From positions 1-14,729 of the forward strand of contig JBKHHU010000070.1 in assembly GCA_046539045.1 (NCBI GenBank): 14,729 nucleotides of DNA, read 5' to 3'. Positions 14,711 to 14,729 of the stretch are shown in pieces. Source of the DNA: JBKHHU01 sp046539045 (GTDB lineage: Bacteria; Planctomycetota; Phycisphaerae; SM23-33). Made by a program: the position numbers and the translations under genes. Position 1 is the stretch's first letter. Each line of letters opens with the position of its first letter. Under the pieces are notes generated by a model. The model was not told the origin of the DNA, did no database searches, and saw only the letters and a program-made list of their open reading frames with translations.

Positions 14711-14729
14711 ATGACCGCGAAGGCAGTCG
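14711..14729 (+). CDS. Possible start of the next gene, cut by the right edge
   Basis: An ATG at 14711 opens MTAKAV and continues past the edge. AGGAAG lies directly upstream (14703-14708), and the spacing of 38 nt from the beta-mannosidase stop fits an operon. Only six codons are visible, so the product cannot be named. Confidence 0.4.

Noticed and set aside
14611..14723. 15-bp direct repeat (AGATGACCGCGAAGG at 14611-14625 and 14709-14723)
   Set aside because: Only two copies, one inside the beta-mannosidase coding sequence and one at the next gene start. No terminal features of a mobile element; probably chance or shared codon choice for Met-Thr-Ala-Lys.

Overview
The window is GC-rich, densely coded DNA on both strands. 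It most likely comes from a planctomycete, perhaps a Phycisphaerae-like lineage. That placement is an inference. It rests on a PEP-CTERM surface protein with a very short tail, a CdaA/CdaR pair with a variant active-site motif, carbohydrate-active enzymes lying among housekeeping genes, and several genes without strong Shine-Dalgarno sites. No rRNA, tRNA, CRISPR array, insertion sequence or phage gene was seen, so this looks like an ordinary chromosomal segment.

Layout, left to right. (1) The N-terminal half of S-adenosylhomocysteine hydrolase (ahcY, minus) runs off the left edge. (2) Two overlapping minus-strand genes encode the halves of a heterodimeric ABC exporter. The half encoded first has Asp in place of the catalytic Glu, and its partner has the Glu, so one ATP site should be degenerate. 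(3) At 4572-4807 is a compact minus-strand unit of about 175 nt: a 20-bp palindrome, a sigma70-like promoter, a 5' hairpin, a ribosome-binding site, a possible 25-codon ORF and an intrinsic terminator. It is the best candidate here for something undescribed. (4) A secreted CHRD-like PEP-CTERM protein with an EF-hand loop (minus) stands alone. (5) A 438-base divergent gap precedes cdaA and cdaR (plus), a translationally coupled pair for c-di-AMP synthesis and its membrane partner. (6) A small cysteine-rich lipoprotein gene (minus) converges on and overlaps the end of cdaR. (7) A putative DUF5060/DUF4038 glycoside hydrolase (minus) follows. (8) Aspartyl-tRNA synthetase (aspS, minus) is full length but carries one in-frame TGA where the family has an ordinary residue, probably Trp. 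(9) A GH2 beta-mannosidase (plus) is transcribed divergently from aspS, and a new ORF starts just before the right edge.

How the genes fit together. cdaA and cdaR form a known signalling module. The two ABC genes form one exporter and may be read through into ahcY, although ahcY also has its own promoter-like sequence. The DUF4038 enzyme and the beta-mannosidase lack signal peptides, which suggests intracellular breakdown of imported oligosaccharides. The aspS interruption is the most consequential oddity. UGA is the normal stop for at least six genes here, including aspS itself, so a wholesale code change is not supported. The choices are a sequencing or assembly error, a real nonsense mutation, or site-specific recoding.
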